Source: Agaricus subrufescens (lineage: Eukaryota; Basidiomycota; Agaricomycetes; Agaricales; Agaricaceae). From it: 64,000 bases of DNA. Position 1 is the stretch's first letter. Each line of letters begins with the position of its first letter. Under the pieces are notes generated by a model, which saw nothing but the letters and a program-made list of their open reading frames with translations, searched no databases and was not told the DNA's origin. The position numbers and the translations under genes were made by a program. The stretch is taken from the NCBI GenBank assembly GCA_029945375.1, contig CM057064.1, positions 1,178,001-1,242,000 on the forward strand, read 5' to 3'. This document shows positions 35,643-45,760 of this stretch, in pieces.

Positions 35643-36788
35643 ATGTCTCAGCCCACCGCCACTACCATTCCCAATTTCACCAAGATGACCGCCGCTGAGT
35701 TCACCGCATGGGCCACAAAGCAGGATGCCGAGGCCACAAAGGAGAAGAATGCTGCGGGAGATCCGATGGAGGTCGATGCGGAAGGAGAGGTTGATATCAA
35801 AAGGCGGGAATCCGATGGTGAGGTGACCGAGGTCGTGGAGGTTCCGAAAGCCCAAGCAAAGCTGAAGGAAGCGAATCCGGGTGCAAGGATGACGAGAGGG
35901 TCGAAGAAAAGCGAGGGAAAAGCGGATGAAGTGGAGAAGGTGAGTATCAAGGTCCCTCCAGTGCGCAAACTCATTCCGGTTGTCAAGATCAATTCACGAA
36001 CAGTTCCGCAGCCCAGGGCCCATGTTTATGTGACCAAGTGCAGTTCGTGCGCCCACAGGAGTCTGGTGTGCTGGACGCATACTGCCGGAACTGCCTGTAT
36101 GGAATGTTCAAAACAGTGGAAGGGATGCACACATTCCTCGCAGGGTCCCACTGCGAAGAAGCAGAAGGAAAAAGAGACTGCTGGAAACACTCCCGTACCT
36201 GATAAGCACATCTACCACCCCTTGACTGGCCAGTTACTGACTAGCAGAACTCTGGAAAACAGTTCCATTCCAGTTTCCACTCCCGCCCCCCTCACCACCA
36301 CCACTCCCCTCAACAAGAAACCGCCTGTGGCCCCAAGGCCAACTGCCAAAACGTGGTTATTCCTCTCGGAATTGTTGCCATCTCCCACCCCAAGTCCTGA
36401 AAAGGAAATTTCCTGCTGCTCTCCCGCACACCACCATTTGCTGTCTAGTCCACAACTGAACATCGAAGTTCAAAAACATTCTGTGGATGGTGTTGCATCA
36501 GAACTGAAGAGGTTGTGGATCGAGACTGCGCAGAGTGCAGATGAAAGCACGAGGGCTTGGAAAGCGATGGAGGATGCAAATGAGTTGAAAAGGCAGAGCT
36601 TGGAGGCTCGTCGGGAGAATCCGGAGGCCCTGGATCAGAATACGGATGCACAGGAAAGGGCACGGAGAGCAGCAGAGGAACAGATGCGTGAGATGAGGAA
36701 CATGGTGGACACAATGCGATTGAACATGGATGCATGTCGGGAGGGTGAAGGTCGTCAGGGTCAGTATGGAGGAGAGAGGTCGGATTAG
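35643..36788 (+). CDS. Antisense ORF inside Gypsy element: 381-aa Cys-rich protein
   Basis: Open frame of 381 codons on the strand opposite to gag/pol, between the end of pol and the 3' LTR. The N-terminal ~110 residues are charged and disordered (runs of Glu/Lys). At ~123-160 lies a Cys cluster with spacing CxxC, C, C, CxxC, C (VTKCSSCAH, LVCW, ACMECSKQWKGC), likely a zinc-binding fold. A Pro/Thr-rich linker (~185-260) and an Arg/Glu-rich coiled-coil-like C-terminus (~290-365) follow. No stop or frameshift interrupts it, although the host element's gag and pol are broken. I recognise no family by name. It could be an accessory protein of this retroelement lineage or a captured host-like gene. 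The nearest upstream LTR lies ~250 bp away and could give antisense transcription (inference). Confidence 0.6.
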   Translation: MSQPTATTIPNFTKMTAAEFTAWATKQDAEATKEKNAAGDPMEVDAEGEVDIKRRESDGEVTEVVEVPKAQAKLKEANPGARMTRGSKKSEGKADEVEKVSIKVPPVRKLIPVVKINSRTVPQPRAHVYVTKCSSCAHRSLVCWTHTAGTACMECSKQWKGCTHSSQGPTAKKQKEKETAGNTPVPDKHIYHPLTGQLLTSRTLENSSIPVSTPAPLTTTTPLNKKPPVAPRPTAKTWLFLSELLPSPTPSPEKEISCCSPAHHHLLSSPQLNIEVQKHSVDGVASELKRLWIETAQSADESTRAWKAMEDANELKRQSLEARRENPEALDQNTDAQERARRAAEEQMREMRNMVDTMRLNMDACREGEGRQGQYGGERSD

Positions 36789-37067
36789 CAGATGGACTAC
36801 AGGGATCGGGCTAGGCAGTCGGGGTCGAGGTATGGAGGAAGTCCCGGTGGATCAGGAGGGCCGATGTGATCAGTTCTGGCACCTCCCTTTGTATAATGTT
36901 TCTTGAACTTTGAACTTTTAGGATACATTGTAGCGGATGTCATTTCTTGGTGTTCTGGAAAATGTGATGGATTATTGAAGTGAAGTCAGACTGATTTAAT
37001 GCATTGGAAAATGATTTGAGGAACGGAAAAGAAATAAGGGAATCGGAAAGACATTAGCAGAAAAGAA

Positions 37068-40000
37068 CTAAAGCAGAAGAGGACCAGGCTTAGCGGGATA
37101 AGCAGCATGAAAATTGGAAACCAATTCCATAGTGTGACTGAGTTCCGTTGCGGGAAGCCAGGAGAATTCCTTGTCGGTATCCTCATAGCCCATCCACAAT
37201 ACCTTATACAATAACTTGCATGCCCTCCGACGATTGATCTTGGAGTCGACGATGCGAGATATTTTGTATTCTGGTTTGCCTTCGACGTCAACGGGATCTG
37301 GAGGAGGTTGGACATGATCCGGAATTTGATTGGTAGTTGCGGGTTCAAGCATGGAGACATGAAATACTGGATGGACGGCACGCATAGAATCTGGAAGCCG
37401 GATAGTGAAGGAATGGGTTCCAGCCTGAGCAATAATTTTGTAGGGACCAAGATACTTTTTGGAAAGCTTCTTCGACAGTCGGGTAGTGCGGAAATACTTT
37501 GCCTTGACGAATACTCTTTGACCAATTCTGAAGTCGGGTGCTGGTAACTGATGAGCGTCAGCGGATACCTGGTAGTGTTGTTGAGCAGATGCGATTTCGG
37601 ATTTGAGAGTAGCATGAAGTTCATCGAGATCAATAGCAAATTCCCAAGCTCGTGAGGATGCAAGGTCATGTTTGGGATGGATAGCGAGGGATGGGTGATA
37701 GCCTTTATTTGTGAAGAAGGGTGAGATACCAGTAGTAGTGCTGGGAGCATTATTGAATGCGAATTCCGCAAGCAGAAGGAGTTCCGACCAGTTGTCTTGT
37801 TGATAGTTACAGTAGATGCAAAGATACTGTTCCAGAGTTTGATTCATCCGTTCCATTTGACCGTCGCCTTTGGGATGATATCCGGAAGTGAAATGGAGTT
37901 TCATGTCAAGTGCTTGGCCAAGAGAGCGGAAGAAATGAGATACAAACTCGGAACCACGATTGGAAGTAACATGGGACGGGACACTGCTTGGAGAATATGT
38001 GGATAACGAAGAGTCGAGCGAGTTCAGCAGAATTAATGGTATCGTACATCAGAATGAAAAGGGCTTGTTTCGTGAGGTGGTCCACGATAACTAGAATGCT
38101 ATCAAATCCAGAGGATTGTGGAAGTTTCTTGATAAAGTACATAGAGATAGAATGCCAAGGACGTTCCGGGATCAGAAGCTGCTTGAGAGTCCTGTAGGGC
38201 CAATGACATTGAGGTTTGGATTGCATGCAGGTAACACAACTCTTGCAGAAGTGCTTGACGATTCTGGGCCACGTATAACTCCTTCGGATTAATTCCAGAG
38301 TCTTATTCTGACAAAAATGGCCAGCCAGGATATGGTCATGGTGGTATTGCGTGATGCAAAGTCATAAGCTGTTAGCTTTGGGAACATAGATCCGGTCATC
38401 AAGCCTAAGGAAGCCATTGGAAGTGAGAGACCATCTCCCTTGGAGCGACGTGAGGTGCTGTGCAGCAATGGGATCTTCGGGAAGTGCGGAAAGGATGTCA
38501 GAATGGAGTTGTGAAAGATCTATGATAGTAGCAGCACGGAACACAGGGGTCGCAAGGGATGAGGTGTGGAGAGATGAAGTGAGTTGTTCTTGAGTGAATA
38601 CTGGATGGAAGTTGTGCGGATTGACCAAAGCGTAGCCCTTATCCTCCCCTTTTAGGTAGATGTCCCAGCGTCTCGTCAAAGCATCCGGCTTTGTTCCTAG
38701 TTTACTGGGTTGGAAACAGATGACCAAGTTAAACTGCAAGAGGTATTCCGACCATTGTGCCTGCCGACAGGTAAGGAGCTTGGTAGTTGCAAAATATTCC
38801 AAGTTCTTGTGGTCAGTAATGACATCAATTGGAAGGGAAGCCCCCTCTAGGTAATGACACCAGATGCGGAACACCTCAAAGATAGCAAGAAGCTCTTTAT
38901 CATGAGTGTCATAATTGAGTTCCGGAGACGAGAAAGTGCAGGAATGGAATGCAATAGGATGAATGTCACCATCAGGGGATACGATGGAAAGGATAGCAGC
39001 TAAAGCATAGTTGGAAGCGTCGGTCTTGACGATGATTTGCGAGTCTGGAATCCAGTGAGTGAGGACGGGAGTGGAAGTGAAGGCCTTCTTGAGGGTTTCA
39101 AAGGCATTCCAGGCATCAGAACCAAAATTCCAAAGGATCCCTTTGCGAGTAAGGTGAGTTAAGGGAACCACAATGTTGGAATAGCCATAGATGAAGCGAC
39201 GATAAAAGTTTGCAAACCCTAAGAAGGATTGGATGTCCTTTACTTTCCGAGGTTCCGGCCAGTCCTGGATAGTCTTGACCTTGTCGTTGGACATAGTGAG
39301 ACTGTCAGTTGAAAGGATATACCCGAGATATTCCACCATGTCGGAATTGAATTCACATTTGTCAGCTCGCACATAGAGACCATGTTCGCGAAGTCTCTTC
39401 AGCACCTCTCTGACATGTTTCTGGTGTTGAGTCAGATCATCAGAATAGATGAGGATGTTGTCGAGGTAGATGGTAACGCATACATCTAGCAAGTCCTGGA
39501 AAATGTCATTCATGAACCACTGGAATGCGGCAGGAGCATTGCTAAGACTGAAAGGCATGACGAGCCATTCAAAAGACCTGTAACGAGTCCGGAAAGCCAT
39601 TTTCCACTAGTCGCCTTCCGCAATACAGACGAGGTGATATGTGTGCCAAAGATCAATCTTTGTATAGATGCAAGCTTTGCGAGGAGAGTCAAAGAGATCC
39701 GAAATGAGGGGAAGTGGGTAGCGATCTTTCTGAGTAATCTGATTGAGACCACGGAAATCAACACAAAGACAAAGGGAACCATCCTTCTTCTTCACAAAAA
39801 GAACAGGAGCGCCATGGGGAGAGGTTGCAGGTTGGATGAAACCAATAGAGAGGTTTTCGTCAATGAATTTGTGAAGAGCTTGAAGTTCTGTTTGCGACAG
39901 GGAATAGATCAGACCTATAGGAGGTGTGGTACCATCCTCTAAGTCGATCTTGAGATCATAGTGTCGATGTGTTGGTAGTGTATCTGCACGGGACTTGCTG

Positions 40001-40739
40001 AACACATCCGCAAAATCATGGTATTCTGCCAGAATAGCAGAAAGGTCGACAGGAGATTCCTCGACAGAGGATGCTGCAGCAATAACTGAGCATAGGTTGA
40101 GGGCAAAGCAATGAGAGCCAGGAAGTCAGGATGCTTGCGCAAAGGCAGTGGCATTGACTAGATGAATGTCTATTCTGGTGGGTGAATTGGAAGTTGCTTC
40201 CGTGATGGAATCTGATACCGACATTCGTGGCACAGTGTCATCAGAAGGCAGCGTGTGAAGAGTGGGCAGAATCTCGACAGGAGTGGAACGGAAAGTGATG
40301 CGGCCAGTAACCCAGTCAATCAATGGATTGTAGCGGGACAGCCAGTCGTGCCCAAGAACCATTAGAGTCTGTGGATCCAGCAAAGTGACATAGAGGGAAA
40401 GTGTCATAGATTCACCAGTAGGAAAAGATACAGGAAATTTTGCAACCTCGGAAACAAAAGAGCTAGAAGTCCCATCGAAGAGATGAAGCTTAACAGGAGG
40501 AATCAGAACTGTCAGGATACCATGTTTATGAACAAAGGAATTCAAAATAAAACAATGAGTCAAACCACTGTCCACCAGCGCAGGAATGTCGGAAATTGAA
40601 GAAATGTCCATAGGAGAAAGAAAAACACAAAGGGAATTTGGATTGGAAAGAGCGGAAGTGTTGAGACGAACTCTCTCTGAAGCACAGAGGGTGTCAACAC
40701 GATCCCCCACCTGTGCAGAGTCAAGGGGACCGCGGATTA
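37068..40739 (-). pseudogene. pol: Broken Gypsy pol (PR-RT-RH-IN-chromodomain)
   Basis: Minus-strand pol in the -1 frame relative to gag. Protease motif ALVDSGLTHCFI; reverse transcriptase [20 protein letters not shown] and box YLDNILIYSDD; RNase H with TDASNYALAA and ELLAIFE; integrase with DHILAGHF, ISMYFIKKLPQ, YHPKGDGQMERMNQTLEQYL; C-terminal chromodomain around LLYKVLWMGYEDTDKEFSWL. Lesions: in-frame TAG at 39607-39609 (after CIAEGD, before WKMAFRTRY), in-frame TGA at 38362-38364, and a frameshift near 37990 before MKLHFTSGYHP. The RT catalytic box reads YLDN rather than YxDD, and RT box 1 has Cys where Arg is usual; both fit CpG decay. Not functional. Confidence 0.85.
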
Positions 40740-42206
40740 GTTTCCCGAGCTCACAGGAGTGGAACTTGTGGAAGTACCTTCAGCTACAGCTGATCGGCCC
40801 TTTGGCTTGTTAGAGTTGTCGGATTTGCCGGTATTCTTCTTTGGGCAATTCTCAGCGGTATGGCTGCCTCCTCCGCAGAACATACATAAGTTCTTGTCCT
40901 TCCAACACTGGCGTTCTTGAGGAGTGAGTTTGCAGTTGCGACCGAGGACATTTGCGAGGGGATTTGAGGACGAGGAAGAGGAACTGGATTGCAAATTTGT
41001 GTTTGTGGGTTTTCCAGTTTTAGCATTGTTGTTGGATTGGTTACCAGAAGACAATGATTGCAATTGCAAATTGTTGTTGCCAGAATTTGTGGGTTTGTTC
41101 TTCTGCTTTTGTTGCGGGTTGGAGTCCTTCAAAGTGGATTGCTTGTTGGCACGGTTCCCTTCGCAATGGTGTTCCCAGTGGCGGTTGTTGAGGCACATAG
41201 CCAGGTCCCGTAATTCCCGAAGAGTGGAGGGTTTGTCAGTTGGAAGTGAGGAAAGGACGTCCTGGATGCAATCAGGAAGACTGCGATAATAGCGATGGAC
41301 CAAAACGGAATCCACCCAGTGAAGACGTGATGTGAGACGAGCAAAGGAGACATTATACTTGTTGATGTGGTCATTAGTGGACATGGTAAGATGCTCAATC
41401 TCTTCCGCAGCCTCGTTTACTGGATCCAAGGAACCAAAATTGGAGACGAGTTCATCAACAAACAAGTCCCAGTCATTATACCAGGGAACTAATTCCCATA
41501 TTGGATTCTCCTCGAGAGTTGTTTGAAACCAAGTTTGAGCAGAACTGGAAAGATAAGAGAGGGCGAAGGAAACCTTTGTGTGTTGCGACGGAAATTGATT
41601 CAGATTAGCCTCAAAGTAGAGGTGGCACTGAAAGATGAATTTGTTGAGCTTGTGAGGTTCCTTGCCATTGAATGAAGTTGTTTCCTTGATCGCAACTTTA
41701 GGAGTTTTGGCGGGAGGTTGCAAAGAATTCTGAGTGAGTGTATCTGAGATAGTTGATAGGAGGTTGGCTAGAATGTGATTTGGAACGTGTTGACTGTCTT
41801 CATTGTCATTTCCATCCTCTTCTCCATCTCCATCCCCATCTCCCGGATCTCCACCTCCATCTCCACCTCCATTGTCACCACCACCACCACCATCTCTTCC
41901 CTTACCCTTTTCCCTTCCACCCGATCCATCGTAAGTTCCGGGGTTCCAGTGAGTACCAGGAACATTGGAAACAGGAGTACCCTCCTGAGAGCGGGCAGGG
42001 GGTACCAATTGAGAACCTTCCCGGTCTTGAGGGGTGCAAGAACCCGAACCAGAAACTCAGTGAGACATGTCAGGGGTTTCGGAAACAGGGGTATGAGAAT
42101 CCAAAGTTTTTGTGGAACTGCGAGGTTTAGGTTGATGAGCAGGGGGAGGTGGAATGTCGCCAGGAGAAGTACCAGATGCGAAAGTAACACTGTGAGTGTG
42201 ACTCAT
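40737..42206 (-). pseudogene. gag: Gypsy gag with one nonsense codon
   Basis: Reading from ATG 42206 (MSHTHSVTFASG) to TAA 40737-40739, 490 codons. The middle holds the retrotransposon-gag fold region (KLNKFIFQCHLYF, SYLSSSAQTWF, HLTMSTNDHINKYNVSFARL) and the C-terminus a CCHC knuckle (CMFCGGGSHTAENC). A single in-frame TGA at 42057-42059 lies after PDMSH, explained by CGA to TGA. The 423 codons downstream of the stop remain open. Gag would form the virus-like particle and bind element RNA. Confidence 0.8.
40740..40746 (-). promoter_or_regulatory. -1 ribosomal frameshift heptamer GGGAAAC at gag end
   Basis: On the minus strand the gag codons read TCG GGA AAC TAA. The heptamer G GGA AAC has the canonical X XXY YYZ form in the gag frame and directly precedes the stop. 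After a -1 slip, translation continues CTA ATC CGC GGT into the pol frame. About ten bases downstream, TCCCC can pair with GGGGA to form a short stem that could stimulate slipping. Confidence 0.7.
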
Positions 42207-42251
42207 ACAAAAGCAAAGTGTGGAACCAGCTGGAGTGGGAGTCTGAAATAC

Positions 42252-42897
42252 TGTTAAGACTACGACCGCAGAGTCGGAACTAGGCGGTTCCGATTTGGGG
42301 ATAGGCATTGGCCTCAGCAACACAAAGGCGCACTGTGCCCTCCAGCAGGTTCTGGATGCCTAGAGAGCAATAGCGGACTAGAATACGAGTTGTGGAATGC
42401 TTAGCAGAAAGATAAGAATTGAGAGGGAATAGAATCTAAGTTGATTTCAGACTGAGGAATAGATACAGGAATGCGGAACTTATATATGAAGGTGGTCAGG
42501 AGTAAAGTATGGAAAGGGAATAGTTCTGGATAATAGAAATAGGAATTGGAATAGAGATATGGCAATCACATCGCAATAGGAATGAGTACTGATCCGGATA
42601 CAGTTGCGTTGGCCGTTGGAAAGTTACGGCCCACGTTGCATTGGTCGTAGAGTGACTGCGGGAGCGCAACCGTAGTCCTGGAAAGGGACTATGGCATAAC
42701 CGGCCAACCACTACTGGTTCCAGGAAGCGGACTTACCAATTAGAGGAACCCAAAAGACAACGGTCCCAAGCGGATCCCATCAAAAGGAAACTTGACAGCG
42801 GGATTCCTTGGAACATACTGGAAATGGAAATGGAACATTCTAGATAGAAAAGGAAACGTCAGGAATGATTGGAAAGTTCTGGAAACGGGATATAACA
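42252..42897 (-). repeat. 5' LTR of the 8.15 kb Gypsy element
   Basis: 646 bp, partner of 34749-35394. In element orientation it starts TGTTATATCC and ends GTCTTAACA; the sequence immediately downstream (GTATTTCAGACTCCCAC) is where the primer-binding site should be. Confidence 0.9.
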
Positions 42898-44000
42898 CCC
42901 TATATATTGAAAATACAGAATTGGCTACTTATCAAGGCAGAGGATACTATTTTTGGGCTATCAAAGCTACAAATGGTAGATTTGGTATTGATGCCATCAA
43001 TATCTGATCAAATGCTGCTGATATGATATCAGAATCCATCTATATGCTACTATAAAGATTAGATACTTTGTTAAGTAGTAAATCTTTAATCTCTAGCTTA
43101 TAATTACATTATCTTCAAGGCTTGTGATGTAATTTATATTAAAACAGTTATCTAAGTACAATAATATACTGGATTATGTAATTTATGCCATTTAAAGACT
43201 TATTTGCTGACATAAATATGATCATCCTTAGGTAGAAATATACTTTCATCTATTTTTTGCACACAAACAACCCACTTGCTGGAAAGCTGATTGTTCCAAT
43301 TAATGCTATAAATGTTGGTGCTTATGTAACAATCAATCAAAGAGCAAACAAAAGCTTTGACCTTCCTCCACAAGCCTGTATTTACATAAATATATAGTAG
43401 ACTCTAGAGAGTATCTGTAAAAGTGCACCAGGGTTTGTTTCTGATGACTAATCAAAATACAAATAGGCTCAGAATATTGAGAATAATAGATTATAATCAT
43501 ATGTAGCTGAAAACAATATGCTGATGGAAGTGTAAGAGCTTTACAAGCAGAGGGTAAAAAGTGTTAGTGTGTATAAATGAAAAAAATTGTACTGTAAGAT
43601 TGCATAGAATGGGCAAGAGCTCAAATAACTACTAAACATGAAGTATTATTGAATGTTAATCTTTTCAGATATATTTTGGAATTTTCACATGATTCAATCC
43701 TAGAGTATTATAGGTAGAATATATCAAGTACAAGCTTAACAAATGTGACATGTCACAGGATAGTGAAAGCAACATGAGAATATCATTATGTAACATTTTT
43801 AGCTGATAAACATCAATGCAAGCTCCAGCAATTAGCCTTTTCTGTCTTTGAAATGAGCAGCAACAAAACCTTTCCAATGGTCCTCAATCTTAAACCCTCT
43901 TGAAACTGAACTTAAATCCAAAGCACAGCCACAGGACTGTACATACATGTAAACAAGATGCTGATGTACCTTCCTGTATATTTTCATGATTTTACACAAT

Positions 44001-44068
44001 TTATTTGGACTGCTATAGCATGTTCTTTACAAATGTACAAAACATTGGAAACATTTTGTTGCCCACTG
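44001..44068 (-). repeat. Right terminal inverted repeat of Tc1-like relic
   Basis: Read on the minus strand it begins CAGTGGGCAACAAAATG and matches the left end over ~65 bp; TA follows at 44069-44070. Confidence 0.65.
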
Positions 44069-44399
44069 TAGTTAACTGTCCAGTTGTAAGGCACTACCAC
44101 CATGACTCACACTGTAGACCTACAGTGCATCTTATCTGATCTTTATTTTGCTAAATTGTTGCAATGTGTCATGTTGCAATTCCATCAGAGACAATTTTAT
44201 TTGTGTATATTATGGATATGGACTATATAAAAAGGCCTAGTAAATAGGAGTAGGACATTTGTTATCTTTTTGTTGTACTTACACCTTCCCTATATAACCA
44301 CATCAAGTGTATAGAGTGTGACTGGAAGATATATGACTCACAAGGCAAAGCCTTACATTTCTTACACTTGCTGAATTACATTCAAGAGTCATACCACAC

Positions 44400-44852
44400 A
44401 TGACAACTGTACCAGCCACTGCATTGGGCAGACTCTCTCTAACTGACATGGAGATATCTCCAGAATCTACAAGGACCAATACCTGGTTGCAATCTGCAAC
44501 TGAGATACCTGCAGGGTTGAGAGAGAAGAAAACCCCTCACATACCCAGCAGATTTATGATGGAACCATCTGTCAAACAAATAAGCCCTGGTGAACATCAC
44601 CAGGGGAGCCTAGAACAGGAGATCCTCAGAATTGAGGACATAAATGATAGATACACATTGAGCCAGAGAATGGCTCTATACTTTGAGGGGGTGCAAATCT
44701 TTTCCAATGCCAAAAGACAAAAAATTCTCTCCTATGTACAGAGAGTAATTGATCAGATGTATGCTGATCTTAGTACTCCTGCCATGCCAGATAGTCCTGA
44801 GTACCAGGCACTCTACCTCAGAGCACTGGCTCAAGTCTTATTAGTATACTAA
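44400..44852 (+). CDS. Hypothetical 150-aa protein in transposon-rich DNA
   Basis: Open frame of 150 codons starting MTTVPATALGRLSL. The C-terminal half looks helical (IEDINDRYTLSQRMALYF, SNAKRQKILSYVQRVIDQMY) and the N-terminal half disordered. I do not recognise a family. It sits between a Tc1-like relic and a second Tc1-like fragment, so it is more likely part of an old mobile element than a host gene. Start and end are not supported by other signals apart from the open frame. Confidence 0.35.
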   Translation: MTTVPATALGRLSLTDMEISPESTRTNTWLQSATEIPAGLREKKTPHIPSRFMMEPSVKQISPGEHHQGSLEQEILRIEDINDRYTLSQRMALYFEGVQIFSNAKRQKILSYVQRVIDQMYADLSTPAMPDSPEYQALYLRALAQVLLVY

Positions 44853-44888
44853 CAAGTGACAGAAGATTGAGAAGCCCAAGGTAGATTA

Positions 44889-45109
44889 CAGTGACAGACA
44901 AAAGGGTTGCAATGTTTGGCACCCCTTCAAAGATACCGCTATAGCGTGGGAACTATTAACTATGGAGTCACGTGAGTGGTACCGTCTGATAGCACTGCTT
45001 CTGTGCTTTCCCACAATATGCATATCATTATGTAATACTCAATATTGATGGAGTTATAGGCAGTTTCTTGACAAAAGTCCATTGCAACCCTTTTGTCCGT
45101 CTTAGTCAC
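44889..45109. repeat. Second Tc1-like end with internal inverted repeat
   Basis: CAGTGACAGACAAAAGG starts at 44889 just after TA (44887-44888). Its inverse, cattgcaacccttttgtc, lies at 45080-45097, so the first ~25 bp occur twice in opposite orientation about 190 bp apart. The same layout is seen at the left end of the other Tc1-like relic. Confidence 0.5.
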
Positions 45110-45129
45110 AAAGTACAAATCTCTACTAT

Positions 45130-45408
45130 TCAGTACTTTGTATACCCTCCCTTGGCCTGAATCACTGCTTCCACTCTCCTAGGCATACTTTCTATCAGAT
45201 TCTGACACACCTCTGGTTCTATCTTGTTCCACTCTATATCCACCCTCTCCCAAAGTTCCTTTATCCCCCTTGGTGCTTCTTCATACTCCTCAAGCCTGAG
45301 TTTGAGATAATTCCACAGGTGTTCAATGGGGTTAAAATCAGGAGACTGTGCAGGCCATGGTAAAACATCAATTCCCTTGTCTTTGAAGAGCAGATGCTCC
45401 AGAGTCAA
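45130..45408 (-). pseudogene. Tc1-family transposase, C-terminal fragment
   Basis: About 92 codons ending in VIQAKGGYTKY. It contains the Tc1 landmark LPWPAQSPDFNPIEHLWNYL, including the last part of the DDE catalytic core, followed by EYEEAPRGIKELWERV and MPRRVEAVI, all typical of the C-terminal ~90 residues of fungal Tc1 transposases. Upstream (rightward) similarity stops near 45410, so the DNA-binding and first catalytic parts are missing. The stop codon is ~20 bp from the internal inverted repeat, consistent with its being the end of the same element. Confidence 0.75.
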
Positions 45409-45468
45409 GCAAATGGAGGATGTGAGAGAGCTGACTGGTTGTGAGGGGCTTCATGGCTAAGGAGTGAG

Positions 45469-45755
45469 TCAATGATGGCTGTTATATATATAGGAGAGGT
45501 GGCTGTGCTGAATTTCCCTGTCAATCAACAAAGTCAGGTGACTTTGAGGAATAGCCAGATTTTTTACTTGATCAATTAATTGCTGACAATCCCAATAGGG
45601 ATCACCATTTGAGCCAGGGAAAATAATTTTGTGAGCAGACCTGCTGATGGTACCATCTTCATTTCTGGCAACAAGACAACCATTCACTTCTTCAATAAAG
45701 TCAGAATTATGAATAAGATGTCCTCAGCCTTTCTTCTGCAGAATCTGTTGTCCTT
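45469..45755 (-). pseudogene. DDE transposase fragment of a different fungal family
   Basis: Frame from ~45755 to 45469 reads EGQQILQKKG, then a TGA where CGA is expected, then GHLIHNSDFIEEVNGCLVA and IIFPGSNGDPYWDCQQLIDQ. The last string resembles a block just before a catalytic Asp in a DDE transposase family common in mushroom genomes (from memory, not searched). Truncated on the right by the chromovirus array at 45761 and on the left within 45.4 kb. Confidence 0.45.
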
Positions 45756-45760
45756 CTTTT

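Larger units (their letters stand above)
34749..42897 (-). mobile_element. Decayed Ty3/Gypsy chromovirus, 8149 bp
   Basis: Two 646-bp LTRs (TG...CA) bound an internal region with gag and pol on the minus strand, so the right LTR is the 5' one. A polypurine tract lies next to the left LTR on the minus strand, confirming orientation. Coding order (minus): gag with a zinc knuckle, -1 frameshift site, protease, reverse transcriptase, RNase H, integrase, chromodomain. The flanks tcctg (34744-34748) and cccta (42898-42902) would be a 5-bp duplication with two transitions. The element carries nonsense codons and a frameshift in gag/pol, so it is inactive. A large ORF on the opposite strand lies between pol and the 3' LTR. 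Confidence 0.88.
34539..44068. mobile_element. Tc1/mariner-like relic (~1.4 kb) split by a Gypsy insertion
   Basis: Both ends begin CAGTGGG when read inward and are flanked by TA (34537-34538 and 44069-44070), the target of Tc1/mariner elements. The two ends match over ~65 bp (shared blocks TTCCAATGTTTTGTAC, AAAGAA, ATGCTATA). Removing the nested 8149-bp Gypsy element (34749-42897) leaves 1381 bp, a normal size for this superfamily. The interior (42898-44000) is AT-rich and riddled with stops; I find no transposase motif, so it is a dead or non-autonomous copy. A second inverted copy of the first ~20 bp sits at 34727-34746, giving a hairpin-like left end. Confidence 0.6.
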
